DNA from: Trichopria drosophilae
Taxonomy: Eukaryota; Arthropoda; Insecta; Hymenoptera; Diapriidae
Length of the DNA: 64,000 nucleotides
Direction of reading: 5' to 3'
Assembly (NCBI GenBank): GCA_030407085.1
Contig: CM059582.1
Coordinates: 138,379,501 to 138,443,500, forward strand
Position numbers and translations under genes: made by a program. The notes beneath the pieces were generated by a model. That model did no database searches. It was not told the origin of the DNA and worked only from the letters and a program-made list of their open reading frames with translations. The stretch's first letter is position 1. Each line of letters begins with the position of its first letter. This document shows, in pieces, positions 1 to 12,719 of the stretch.

Positions 1-1093
1 GATTCATCAGTACGTTGAAAAAATGGATTTGAAAACATGAAAAAGATGACCAAAAATATAAAATGAATTGTTATCGCATTCGAAAAACTATTGTGGTTGC
101 ATACGCAATAGCACTGTATGCGTTTTCGTCATTCGTAACGGTGTCGCTTCCACCGATGGGTATTCCCTTAGCCTTTTGGGGACGAGAGCCAGTATTTTTT
201 TCACTTTTAACGCGATATCTGTTAATGTAATAGAGCTCAAAAAATTCAACATATGCCATTTCCGAAAGTTTGAATTGACCAATAAAGCGAGATAAAAAAA
301 GTTATAGTCCATTTTGTCAAAACATCGCCGGATTTATCGCGACATTTTTCTTAAAAATCCACATTTTGAAATTAAAAAGTCCTAACTACGATAAGATGTA
401 GCATGGCTACCTACATCAAATATACATGCTACCTTTTGTCGTAGTAACGAGATTCTAGCAAAGTATTTTAACAATGTCGAATTGAAAAAAAAATCGCTAA
501 AAAACCGTATTTTTTTTTGAAAAAATGGTCTATACCTTTTTTATAGCGCTTCGTAGGTTAATTTTTTCAACGGCATCTGAAAGAGGAGGCTTCGAGCTTT
601 CGGAAATGGTCTTTGCAAAATTTTTCCAGGCCAATTACATTAAAAATCATAGCGTTGAATGCTGAGAACAAATAATGACATTCCCGTCTTTAAGACAGGT
701 CGCGCTGTACTTAGAACGTACGTGTAAGAAAAACTATTGATTTTCCAGCTTTGTGGCCAGGGACACTTTTCATCAGAACACCGAGGGCTACAACATACAT
801 CAGTTTCAGCGAATTTAACCGAGGGCCACTTCCCATAAGGTTTGTGCGGGGTCCTTTGTAGGACAATGTGACCATTTACTTATAAAAATAGTGATTAAGC
901 AACTGTAAAAAAATCAGTTTGTTACTAATTATTTTTTTAAACGTCCTGATTTCGACATGTTTGGAGTGGCGGACCCTTAAGCCAAACCATCCGTTTCGTA
1001 GGACAAACGTTTTTTCGTGTATTTAAATTAATTATCCTTAATTAATTTCTGGGTGTATTGATGAAAAAGTAGAATGTAAGTAAACATTTTATG

Positions 1094-1098
<5 letters not shown>
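1..1098. other. AT-rich DNA, no gene seen
   Basis: Only short chance reading frames are present. Low-complexity A/T runs dominate. The phrase GTAGGACAA recurs near 860 and 1000. I see no coding, RNA or mobile-element signature that I can support. Confidence 0.5.

Positions 1099-1138
<40 letters not shown>
1099..1138. repeat. (TA)n microsatellite
   Basis: About twenty uninterrupted TA dinucleotides are visible directly. Confidence 0.95.
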
Positions 1139-1141
<3 letters not shown>

Positions 1142-1260
1142 TCCCAGCCGTACCGTTTCTAAAATAATTCAATATTCTATCCGGCACTGTTTTTGACGCT
1201 GAGTGTACCGACAAGACTCGCAGTTGTGTACCGGCGTTGCCAGATTGCTGCCCTGTCTCC

Positions 1261-1334
1261 CTGTCTCCGGCACAGGCTTATGCTTGTGCACATGAACCTG
1301 TCTCTGGCGCAGGCTTGTGCTTGTGCACATGAAC
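1261..1334. repeat. 37-bp tandem duplication
   Basis: Two adjacent 37-bp units (1261-1297 and 1298-1334) differ at only a few positions. Each carries TGCTTGTGCACATGAAC at its end. A shorter CTGTCTCC repeat sits just before the first unit. The minus-strand reading frame across it is a by-product of the repeat. Confidence 0.85.
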
Positions 1335-1502
1335 ATGACGGCACGCGTGTGTGCGAAGGGGTCACTTGAACAGGGAGCGCGGACTAACTTTTGGACAGAC
1401 GTTACCGCTGGGAACATCCTTAAAGAAATCAATTTTATAGTATAAAAGATTTATAGAGATTGTGTATAAATATAAGTATATATACCTATATAAATATTGA
1501 AT

Positions 1503-1540
1503 ATTACTTCGACCCAGACCTTAGGTCTGGACGAAGTATT
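1503..1540. repeat. short hairpin
   Basis: Two arms (about 1504-1520 and 1521-1539) are reverse complements around the palindromic centre CCAGACCTTAGGTCTGG, with one indel in the outer stem. Partial echoes of the arm (CTTCG...GGGTCGAAG) occur near 2042 and 2303, so it may be the end of a small repeat family. Confidence 0.6.
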
Positions 1541-2844
1541 GAATTTGGTCACTTCGGGCATAAAAATTACCCTATAGTTTTTCATCAAATGTCGACGTTT
1601 CAGACCCTAAGGAGCCCAAATCAACAATAAAAAAATGTGTGTCAGTGATCTTCTTGTACGTACGTACATCCGTACGTTCCGTTTTTTTGTCTCGCGCATA
1701 TTTTGGCCATTACTAAAAAACATCATCGTCATTAGTCTTCGCTAGCCTCTCGGGCGCGGTGATCACCTACGGGCGCATAATTCGTTTACGCCCTTGATAC
1801 GAAAATAACTACTTCGATATATCTAAAAGATATGTTATAGATATCTGAAAGATATCCGTCAGAGATCTTTTCGACACTTTCAAGATATCTTAGACGAATT
1901 ATATGTATGTATAATGTATATGTAAGATCATAATAATACAGACAGTAACTAGTAAAACATAGTAAACATGTAATATGCATCGAATAGTCTATTACAATAC
2001 AAGGGCATGAAGTAAGTGTTTTGCAACTTTTATTTATTAATACTTCGGCTGGCCTGTCGTCGGGGTCGAAGTTTTGAAAATACCCATTTTCAAATTTACG
2101 TCGACTAAGGCCATAGGTCATAGTTATTAATCATTTTCAATTTTCATGCATATAAGAAACACTATATTGTTGTAACATATCTATCGAAGCCACTTGGACA
2201 TAAATATGATTGGACCCCCAAGTATCGATATAATTTTATAATATAATTGAAAGCTGTTAGTAAACGAACGAGTATTAAAAAGGAATAGCCGACTCTACAC
2301 TGGGTCGAAGTTTCTGAGCGAGCGAGGCACCACGCCAACACCAGTTTTTAATTACATTTTGTATCGTCATTTTTTGAAAATATATAATTGCAAAGGATTT
2401 CTAGCGTTGCCGAGATGATCGTGCTACAAAAACTAAATTTTCAAGTAGTAATCAGTATCAGTTTCTACCTTCAAAATTAAGATTCTAAAAGTTTTCAGAT
2501 TAAAATTAAACGTGTTTTTTTTTATAACATTCAAGTGTAAATTATCATGCAAAAAGATATTGCAAGCAAACAATCGTGTAATAAAATTTGAAACTTTGTA
2601 TTTTTGTACCTGAAGATCGACGGATTCTTTATATTGTCTCACATAGACACATAAAACAAAATTATATAAATGCCCAGGAACTGTTTATCTTTCACTGCGA
2701 ATAAAAAATAGAGAAAAAGGTAGGTATGCCTATATTAAATAGTGAATAGTGCAACAAAAAATCATACATATGGGCATATGGACATTTTTTGGCATTCACA
2801 CTCTTTCAACTATTTTTAACTTATTACTTTACCCATAAAACTAA
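1541..2844. other. AT-rich DNA, no gene seen
   Basis: The longest frame (1786-2121 minus, 111 codons) is compositionally like its surroundings and shows no recognisable domain. I treat it as chance. Confidence 0.5.
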
Positions 2845-3343
2845 CACAGGGTGTCCCAAAAGTTTTAAACGGTCTTGTAACTTTTGAAAGAAAACAAATT
2901 TTAAAAATTGCTGAAACACGTGAAACGATTTTTCAAAAAAGCTATCTTTTTTGAGGTGTTCCAACCTCCCACCCCAAGGGAGGTGGGGCACGAGGTGGGA
3001 TGAACATCTTAAATGGCAACATCGGTCGAGTGGGGGCTCATTTGAAAGGTCTCTTCGAGACGAATACAAAACACTGGTCATAGATGGCGTTATAATCATT
3101 TATCGCCGAATTATCCATCGTTTGAAATTTCTAATCTCAGAAACCAATATTCGGATCCAATATACCACACAATATTTGTAGCGATTAAAAATGCCTAAGC
3201 ACCCTCTTTTACACGGGCTTGGTACCGTCATAGGCGGAGTTTTGCTACTTTTTTTTACCTTTTTTCTTTCAATTTTCTTTCGATTTTTGTGTTTTATATT
3301 CTATAGAATTGATCGCTGTTTAAAAAGTGTATTTCAAAATAAT

Positions 3344-4405
3344 TTATTTCATGTGCTCACATTGAGCACCTGCAACTTCTTGACACTGCCCCAGTCTTAA
3401 ATAGAATTCGCCCAATACTTTCAGCCTCATATCTTTTGAAATAAGATGTACTTCCTGGATTATTCATCCTCGTAGTTCTTGCAAATTGGCGGGTTTCGTC
3501 GTGTATACCCTGTCTTTGAGGTATCCGCACAAGAAATAATACAATGGAGTTAGGTCCGGTGATCTGGGTGGCCATTCGATGTAACCATGCCTTCCCATCC
3601 ATCGCTGTGGAAATGTTTCATCTAGGAATTGTCGAAACGGTGTCACAGAATGTGGTGTCCCACCATCTTGTTGAAACTAAGCATTTTGTATATCATCATT
3701 GTACATGTTTCGTATTGCAGGTATAACTTCATGTTGAAGTAATTCAAGATAAATGTCTCGATTTAAATTCCCGTCAATAAAAAATGGTCCGACAATTACT
3801 TTTTCACAAAACCCTGCCCATACATTCAACTTCTGAGGCCATTGTATATGAATATCCGACATCTAGTGAAGATTTTCATCACTCCAATACCGGAAATTAT
3901 GACGGTTTACTGCACCGTCTGAATGAAACGTGGCTTCATCGGAAAAGATAATACGATTCAACAGAGTATTATCATTATCAAGGCGCTGTATAAATGTATC
4001 GCAAAATTCAACTGTTTTACCATAATCTACTTCTCTGAGTTTTTGAGTAGATTTTATTTTAAAAGGATGCCATTTCTTATTTGATAGTAGACGATGAACA
4101 CTCATTCTAGAAATACCGATTGCCTGTGCCGCTTTCCTTTCATTAACATGTGGATTTTCTACAAATGTTTGCATAACTTCCAAACTTCCATCGTTGTTTG
4201 TTGTTGTCCCACTTCGTGGACGGTCTTTTACAGTACCTGTATCATGAAATCGTTGTACTGTTTTCTGCACTGTCGACTTAGATATCGGCGGGCGGTCTGG
4301 AATGGAATCATTGAAAAATGTAGCGGCTTCCTCGTAAGATCGAGTCAGATTTCCGCACTCTCGTGCAATTAATATTTCTATTCGCTCACGTTCACACAAA
4401 TTCAT
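3344..4405 (-). pseudogene. mariner/DDE_3 transposase, disabled
   Basis: The frame from the ATG at 4405 to the TAA at 3344 is exactly 354 codons, the usual length for mariner transposases, with no frameshift. The N-terminal part (first 110 residues) is a paired helix-turn-helix DNA-binding region, including STVQKTVQRFHDTGTVKDRP and the second helix group AAQAIGISRMSVHRLL. The DDE_3 catalytic part follows: first Asp in RIIFSDEATFH, second in FQQDGGTPH. The third motif reads SPDLTPLYYFLCG, where relatives have Asp then Trp (PLDYFLWG), so the last catalytic Asp is now Tyr. In-frame stops lie at 3863-3865, 3674-3676 and near 3464. The gene is therefore dead. Its 3' third lies inside the left inverted arm. 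The family assignment is firm; the subfamily was not determined. Confidence 0.9.
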
Positions 4406-4662
4406 TTTCCTTTTTCTAAGAGATGAAATATTTTTGTACCAATAATAATATGAATAAAAATATCAGTAGAAAATCGATTCAAACTATGTATACGAGTCGG
4501 AACTCACTTGTCTGAATGTAATATTTGGTATAACGAATATGTGGCGAAAAGCTTCTTTAATATTCCAGATGAAAAGCCATTCCTCTAACGGACGCAAAAC
4601 GCAGGATAGCGAAAGTCACGCCTGTGACTAGCGGCGAAATGAGGAACTACAAAGAGAGTATT

Positions 4663-4854
4663 TTCTTGTGGGGATACCTCAAAGACAGGGTATACACGAC
4701 GAAACCCGCAAACTTGCAAGAGCTACGAGGACGAATAATCCAGGAAGTACATCTTATTTCAAGAGATATGAGGCTGAAAGTATTGGGCGAATTCTATTTA
4801 AGATTGGGGCAGTGTCAGGAAGTTGCATGTGCTCAATTTGAGCACATGAAATAA
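4663..4854 (+). pseudogene. Inverted copy of mariner transposase C-terminus
   Basis: Sixty-three codons beginning FLWGYLKDRVYTTKPANLQ and ending at a TAA at 4852 repeat the last part of the minus-strand transposase, in opposite orientation. This copy keeps the Trp of FLWG and an Arg codon where the other copy has an in-frame TGA, so it preserves the older state. It has no N-terminal or catalytic part and cannot make an enzyme. It marks the right arm of the fold-back element. Confidence 0.88.
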
Positions 4855-5400
4855 ATTATTTTGAAATACACTTTTTAAACGGCAATCAATACTATAGAAA
4901 ATAAAACACAAAAAACGAAAGAAAATTAAAAAAAAAAGAAAAAAAAGTAGCAAAACTCTGCCTATGACGGTCCCAAGTCCGTGTAAAAGAGCTTATACAT
5001 TTTTAATCGCTACAAATATTGTGTGGTATGTTGGATCCGAATATTGGGGGGGCGGGGAGGGGGGTTGGAACCCCTCAGAGATGATACCTTTTCGAAAAAT
5101 AGTTTCATGTACTTCAATGATTTTCGAAATCTTCATTTGTTCAGAAATAACTAGATTAAAAATGTTACGACCAGTGTTTTGTACTCGTCTCGAAAAGGCC
5201 TTTCAAATGAGTCCATGTTGCCATTTAAGATATTTATCCCCCCTTGTGCCCCACTCCCCACCCTTGAGGGGGGGGGGGGATGGAACGCCTCAAAAAAGTT
5301 AGCTTTTTTGAAAAATCGTTTCACTCGTTTCAGCAATTTAAAAATTTTTTTTTCTTTCAAGAGTTACAAAACCGTTTCCAAACTTTTGGGATGCCCTGTA

Positions 5401-6699
5401 TAAAAAAATATGGAAACTTAGTTTTCTAACTCAGTATCGTTTATTTGCAATTTTGTTCACTTCTTAAATCTTTTCTCTTGGTCTGCATATTATTACATTT
5501 GCAGAAAAAACATTTTCTAATATAAATATTGCTATATTTCTGGAACTTTTGTTTTTCGACACTTGGAAAAGTTAATTCAGAGACTTAGTATGGGATCACC
5601 TCTGCAGAATTTGGGCTAAAGTAAAAAGTTAATTGGTAATCGCCAAGTAAAAGTAGAGAAAAAGTACAAAATTGGAATTAAAGCCAAGAATTTCAGCTTC
5701 TCAGTGGCATTGGTTTCATTTTCGTATACACATTTGTCTTTGAATTATGTCGATTTACTAAAGTCACTTTTTGGTATTATGTGATTTTTTTTAACACGCT
5801 CCGATTTTTTTTGTGTGCCGTTTCATATTGATATCTTTTAAGAAATCAAATTCGTTTGTATGTTGGGGTCGTGTGATAGTAGGGTATTATATGATTTTTC
5901 CAATATGATATATGTTGAAAAATTGACACGAACTAAAAATGTTTAAGTGGATGCCATAGAGATCAGCCGATAAGGAAGTAATGTACGCTAAAAAAATATA
6001 AATTAAAAATGATTCAATCTGTTTTTTAAAATTTCGGCTAAACTCCAGACTTTCTAATCACTAAATACTATTCAATAAGTCTACTAATCACTAAGAGGAA
6101 AATTAAAGCTGAAATTATCAGCTTTTGATAATACTTTGCAATTTTCTGCTGCGGTCATCTAAAACAAATGGGAGCGGAATATGTGTACGGAAATGAAATC
6201 AACGCAACTGAGAAGGTGTAAATCTTCTCTTCAATTCCCATTTTTTCTCTATACAAAATTCTGCGTGGGTCTAACATTTGGAATTTGGAATTTACAGATG
6301 AACACTCAATATTTTAAGGGTATCGTACAGTTTTAATCATTCTTGTTAGACGATTGATACGGATTTTTAAAATATTTTTTCTATTTTACATTTTGTCATT
6401 CTTTTTAATTGTATACCTTGTATTGAATTCTGTGAATTTATTTTTAAGTGTTTTTATTTTGAAAAATTACATTTAAACTCTCAATGTTAGGAATGAACTT
6501 ATCAATTTATCACGTTACTGATTTCTGTATCCTCAATATTATGCTAAAAACTTAGTTGTGTCGGCTTCTTACCATTACTGATTAAGTTACGGGGTAAGAA
6601 AATGATCATTTAAATGTGCCTAGTTTTATGGTTTTTAAAAGCTTCATTTTGCTTTGTCGAGCATGTTTTGGTCCTGACTTACCTTGCTTCCTTGTCAAA
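5401..6699. other. AT-rich DNA, no gene seen
   Basis: No reading frame above chance and no repeat that I could match elsewhere in the window. Confidence 0.5.
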
Positions 6700-7450
6700 T
6701 TCGCAAACAATATATGTATAAGGGTTTTCGGTGTCGCTGATTACGAATCTGAAGTCAGATTTGAAAAAATCAAAATGGTGTATCTAATACGCCGGACGAA
6801 AAAATTAAGATTCAATCAGATTTGCTCGACACTTGTTACTCGGGGATTTTCAGGGTCGCTGATTACAATAACAGATCAGACATTTTGAATGTCAAAAATG
6901 TGACTTCATATTCGTAATCAGCGACCCCAAAACCTGCCTTGAGTAATGCGTGTCAAGGAGACCTAATTATGATGACTTTAACGAATTTGTGGTTCAGCAT
7001 ATGTATCACCAGGCGTTCAAGGTTCATTTATACCAATGAATTATCATTAGTAATACTATGACAAATTTAAAAATTACAAAATGTTCCATAATCATATAGG
7101 GTGTTATAGTATTCTTCTGTTTGAAAATATTATTGTTTATGTTAATATTGCTAAAAAACAAGGTTTATTTTTTATGAACATATGTTATTATTATTCTAGC
7201 TATATATGAAAATGGATATGACTTGCAATTTCGGAATGCAAAAAAATTCTATATTTTTTATGCACATTAAAATATTTATAAAAAAGATCATTAATATCAA
7301 CTGTAAACACAGACGAAAGTTTATTTAAATCCTATCCGGTTTCATTTTTTTTATTAATTCGTGAAATTCGTTCCTTGATAATATAATAGTCCGTATTTTC
7401 GGAAAAATAAAACGTGCATTTAAAACACAATGAATTGCGCATATTGCTCA
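6700..7450 (+). repeat. Dispersed repeat (inverted partner at 33690-34440)
   Basis: This stretch matches 33690-34440 in reverse complement over about 740 bp. Shared landmarks are CAGCATATGT, CCAGGCGTTCAAGG, TGTTCCATAATCATATAGG and ATCATTAATATCAA. The left part (6720-6900) carries two copies of the GTCGCTGATTACGAAT module found throughout the window in piggyBac arms. I found no terminal repeat or gene in it, so its class is unknown. Confidence 0.75.
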
Positions 7451-7574
7451 TTGGTTGCTTAAAAAAACGATTTCATAAATATAGGTACTTTATACCACAT
7501 TATTTGGCCTTGATGATTACAAAACGAGAAAACAGAGGATCAAATGCGTAAAATACCAGATGTTTCGTACATAC

Positions 7575-7664
7575 CTGATCGTAATTATCAATCAAATAAG
7601 CTGTAAAGTGACGAATGATTTTGACAACACTTGGAGTTATATTTAATTCTCCGGTCTTATGAAT
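7575..7664 (-). CDS. Candidate 90-bp spliced exon, unknown protein
   Basis: On the minus strand a pyrimidine-rich tract ending CCCCATTTTCAG precedes an open 30-codon block (reading IHKTGELNITPSVVKII...), followed by CAG/GTATGT, a near-consensus donor. Both splice sites keep the same phase. No other exon of the same gene could be assigned with confidence, although decayed coding sequence on the same strand lies 0.4 kb upstream at 8087-8718. The function is unknown. It could equally be a chance alignment of splice-like sites in AT-rich DNA. Confidence 0.3.
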
Positions 7665-8086
7665 CTGAAAATGGGGTGTAAAATAATATGTGATTTTTTG
7701 TACAATAACGCCATTCTCATTCCAGTAGAAAGAGCAACGAAATATTGGTATAACCAATATTTGAAGCGTTTTATTCTATAGTATATTATGAACATTTGTG
7801 ATGATTATAAATTTTCACTTTTTAATTCATTATAATCCCTCAATACATGGGAAGAAAACGATATCCAATGACTTGATTGTCCTTAGTTGCATTGTTGTAT
7901 TGTCAGGGTGCGATTTTTCGACAATACGCAAGCTCCTTCACCACGACAAGATTGCAATAAAAAAAGGGGTTCTTTTCGTACGTTTTTTTTACTTTTTATT
8001 TACTTTTATCTATTTTTACTTGTGAAACTTTTGAAATGTATCGCTTTTTTTGCTATTTACTGTAGTCTTAATTTGGAGGAAAATTG

Positions 8087-8718
8087 GTTTACTCCTTCAG
8101 TAATTGCTGAGCGCCAACTATTACTTTTCGTGGTTTATTCTTCGCATTGAATCTCAAAGAGCTTATCAGGGGATCCGTGTAAACAAAAAGATGATGTAAA
8201 ATATCAACTTGTAAGTATTCGTTGTGCCATTCGACTGTGCGTTAAGTGGGCATTTCGGAAGGTTTTGTTGTTTCCGTCTTGACACTCCTCCGAGTACCAC
8301 CCAATAATAGGTAAATGGAATTTCTTCACGATTTCACTTCCGTGCATCAAAATTTTGTGTACCGCGGGAGCCATTTTATACCATGGGTAAAATTGTATAC
8401 ATAATTTAGCTGTATCCAAAGCATATAATTGGAACTTATCAGTATCAATATTTTGACCGCAGGAAAGCACTTGGAGAATATTTTTAAAAAGTCTCGAGCC
8501 ACATTTCCCGCTTGACTACATCAAATGTCAGGCGTAATTTTGATCGCAGCAATTTGTTTACGATCTGCTTTCATTTTCTTCTCATTCGCAGTTCTAGCAC
8601 TATATTTTTTTAAAATCCATATTGTATGCAATATGAAGCATGAATTCCAAACATCAAATCCAAGCATGTAATGTGGACAATCCAAATTTATAGTTTTCTC
8701 TCTGCCATTTGAGTTCAA
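8087..8718 (-). pseudogene. Decayed coding stretch, uncharacterised arthropod/hydra repeat family
   Basis: Read on the minus strand, 8718-8521 gives YMLGFDVWNSCFILHTIW and then a Lys-rich block. About 8518-8204 gives GKCGSRLFKNILQVL, FQLYALDTAKLCIQFYPWYK, APAVHKILMHGSEIVKKF and a NKTFR..HLTHSR tail, and 8180-8090 continues in another frame with DPLISSLRF. The order and the phrase YPWYKMxPxVHKIL.HG resemble a large family of uncharacterised, probably transposon-borne proteins of aphids and Hydra. That match is from memory and was not searched. Several frame changes and stops show it is broken. The catalytic function is not known to me. Confidence 0.5.
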
Positions 8719-8763
8719 AGACGTGATCTAAATTATTGATTTCAGAAGGTCCCACGTTACATA

Positions 8764-9792
8764 CAGGGCGAACCAAAAGTCCCGGAACACCAAAATATCC
8801 AGCGAGAGGACATTTTCTAGGAAAATGTTTCAGACAAAAGCTTTAGGATTTTTCCCGGGCTATTTAATGGTAGCATAGAACTTAACCTTGAACATGACCT
8901 TGGAGGTTGTTCCAAGGTCAAGTTAATTTTTTTAAATGAAAACTGCTATTCTTTTCACGGATTCGGAAAGAGCACAAAATTTTACGTACAAATATGCTTT
9001 GGCCGTTTTTTCGGCAAGGTCATTTCAAGGCCAAACTTAAAACACATGAAACTGCGAATTAACTCAGCAAGAGGTCATTTTCGGGGAATATGTTTCAGAC
9101 AAATGTTTCAGGATTTTTCCCGGGTTATTTAATGGTACCACTGAATTTGACCTTGAAAATTACCTTGAAGATTATTCTAAGGTCAAGATTTTTTTTAATT
9201 GGAACCCCGTTTCATTTTCTTAATGAAGTTGTGAGGATCTTCCGGTATCGAGAGTTAATATTAATTTTGTTCAGTCAATCACATGCACACATACAGGTGA
9301 CGGCGAGGGGATCCACATGAACAAAACACCCCGAAGAGATGTAAACCCGACCGTGCAACCTCCACGCGGTACATTTTGGGTAATGCTAAAGCCGGCGGTG
9401 GCATTGAAAACATTGTAAAAATGTTATACATACGTATGGTATTTATAAAGGTATCGGACGTAGAAAGAAAAGTGTTATATTTTTATCCGGAAACCATGAT
9501 AATGCATTGCACTCTGGAAACTCGTTTTACCGATTAGCAATTTCCTGTTGCTTGTATTAAACAATATAATCGATGTTGCGCATCCCAAGTAACTTTCAGA
9601 AATTTTGTTCCCTTTCCATTTAAAAAAATAAACTTGACCTTGGAATAACCTTCAAGGTTATGTTCAATGTCAAATTCTATGCTACCATTAAATAGCCAGG
9701 GAAAAGTCCTCAAACTTTTTTCTGAAACATGTTCATCGAAAATGTCCTCTCGCTGAGATGTTTTGGTGTTCCGGGACTTTTGGATCACCCTG
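8764..9792. mobile_element. Non-autonomous mariner-type element
   Basis: TA-CAGGGCGAACC at the left and the complement of CAGGGTGATCC followed by TA at the right delimit a 1029-bp element. The inverted arms are about 185 bp (8764-8945 and 9615-9792). The inner part holds a direct, diverged repeat of the arm (about 9070-9213 against 8800-8940, sharing TTTTTCCCGGG..ATTTAATGGTA). There is no transposase frame. A truncated third copy of the same terminus sits at 16761-16840. Confidence 0.8.
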
Positions 9793-10091
9793 TATATTAC
9801 AATGGAATGATGCTCTTGATTGATGCTCCTGATTCGATTACTCGAATATGATCGGGGTAGCACTCCTTTTTAGTGCGCTGAATTTTGTTGTAGCTAGGGT
9901 ACTTGCAGTACAATGCATTTTTTCGTTATGAAATTTAAATTTTGCATAGTTTAATTTCGTTAAGTCTAAATCAACATATTGTACTAGTACGTTATTTACG
10001 AACAAAGGATCATTTAGACATTTCGTTTTGTACACAGAGTTTGCGACTTCGACAAGGGAGAATTTACAGAAGTTTCATTTTCTTGAGTATT
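9713..10091. repeat. Left arm of 379-bp inverted duplication
   Basis: Nearly identical in reverse complement to 16462-16840, with equal length. The arm contains 80 bp of the mariner-type element end and about 300 bp of its flanking DNA, so the duplication happened after that insertion. Both arms carry a 65-codon open frame differing by one residue (9838-10035 minus, 16518-16715 plus). I do not recognise the protein, and its conservation is explained by the recent duplication. Confidence 0.9.
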
Positions 10092-10138
10092 TGCAACGGG
10101 CGAAATATAAATATAGGTACTGTCGAAGGTGTGACGGC

Positions 10139-11455
<1,317 letters not shown>

Positions 11456-12180
11456 ATTTTGAAGAAAATGACACCTACCCCGTATTTTTCAAAGAAATTA
11501 GAAAAAATACTGATTTTTCGTGACTTTTTTCTCTTTTTCTACAATTTTGGGCGGGAGAAAAATTGTCTATCCCTACAAAACATGTCAGAAAAATGTTCCT
11601 GATACCTAAGGAATAATATCATGCCTCGGAATTTTTTTTTTTAAAACGGTGGTTTCAAAATGGCTAATGACGGAATCATATTCTGTCGATTTATGAATTT
11701 CGATACTTACAATTCTTTTTTAATGTTTCCAAGGTCAGAATATCATTCTAATATATTTTCGGGGTAGCTGAATACGATCTGGATGTCCGAAATACAAAAT
11801 TCAAGATGGCAGATCCAATATGGCGGATATCTGAATAAAAAATCGTTGTTTCTTATCGAATAAGAAAGAAATTGCTCATAAGGGGGGCTTTTGGGGTCGC
11901 TGAATACGATCTCGACATCCGAAATACAAAATTCAAGATGGCGGATCCAATATGGCGGATATCTGAAGCAAAAATCGTTGTTTCTTATCGATTAAGAAAG
12001 AAATTGCTCATATGCGGCCCTTTTTGGGTCGTTGATCGTGACCCTGACGATAAAATTGCTAATCTCGGAATATTGGATATATTATTATTTGTTGGGTGTT
12101 ACTTTTCATCGTTCATCACTGAACTTTGCCCGATTCTCACCGCGTGGAGGTAGATAAAAATTCAGAATCTTATTTTGACT
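11456..12180. repeat. Left arm of piggyBac copy 1
   Basis: Pairs with 14480-15511. It carries about two copies of a module reading TCGCTGAATACGATCT...AATTCAAGATGGCGGATCC, with one partial copy led by TAGCTGAATACGATC. The 93-codon frame at 11872 is a by-product of the module. Confidence 0.85.
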
Positions 12181-12276
12181 TATTTTTTTTGTATTTTTCA
12201 TATTTTATGCATTTTTTAATTTTTAAGTTTCACAATAATACATGTTACATTGGACACATAGTTTTTTTTCTGTTTG

Positions 12277-12328
<52 letters not shown>
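12277..12328. repeat. (TA)n microsatellite
   Basis: TA dinucleotides with one TAAATA break at the left end. Confidence 0.95.
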
Positions 12329-12330
<2 letters not shown>

Positions 12331-12719
12331 TATTTTTTTGTTTGCTATGTAACCCGCGACTATAGTAAGTTTTCTGAACATTGATATGTTGAGGGTTTGA
12401 CTTGCCCTCGAAGTCTACATAGGAGTCGTCCAATATCCACATAAAAAATTGTTTTGTTCACTTGGTGTTACATTGCTATTTACTTAGCAGAGTATAGTGT
12501 ATAATTTCACTTTCTTTTTTGCTGAACGAACGAATACATTAAATTATTCGTGAATTAGTAACAAACCAATAGTCCATAGATATGCCTGGGTTACTGGGTT
12601 TTTGAGCCAAAAACAGCAGATTGATAAGAAAATATTCTTTATAATATATCTTTCTCTATAGCTGTTATCTACCGTGCTCATTATAAATCGTTTATGCGTC
12701 AATCGACTTCCAATTCACG

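Larger units (their letters stand above)
2845..5400. mobile_element. Fold-back mariner-type DNA transposon
   Basis: The ends read ACAGGGTGTCCCAAAAGTTT at 2845 and the reverse complement of a close variant at 5400 (GGGATGCCCTGT), a terminus typical of Tc1/mariner elements. The inverted arms are very long: about 2845-3542 pairs with about 4659-5400, including a stretch matching CTCGTCTCGAA...TTTCAAATGAG on both sides. The arms reach into the transposase gene, so the right arm holds a second, inverted copy of the gene's 3' end (4663-4854) in place of a normal 5' end. Target TA is plausible at the right (CCCTG-TA) but altered at the left. A rearrangement by template switching or tail-to-tail insertion fits this structure. 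Confidence 0.85.

Noticed and set aside
1786..2121. 111-codon minus-strand frame
   Set aside because: Composition equals the AT-rich surroundings and no motif or start context supports it.
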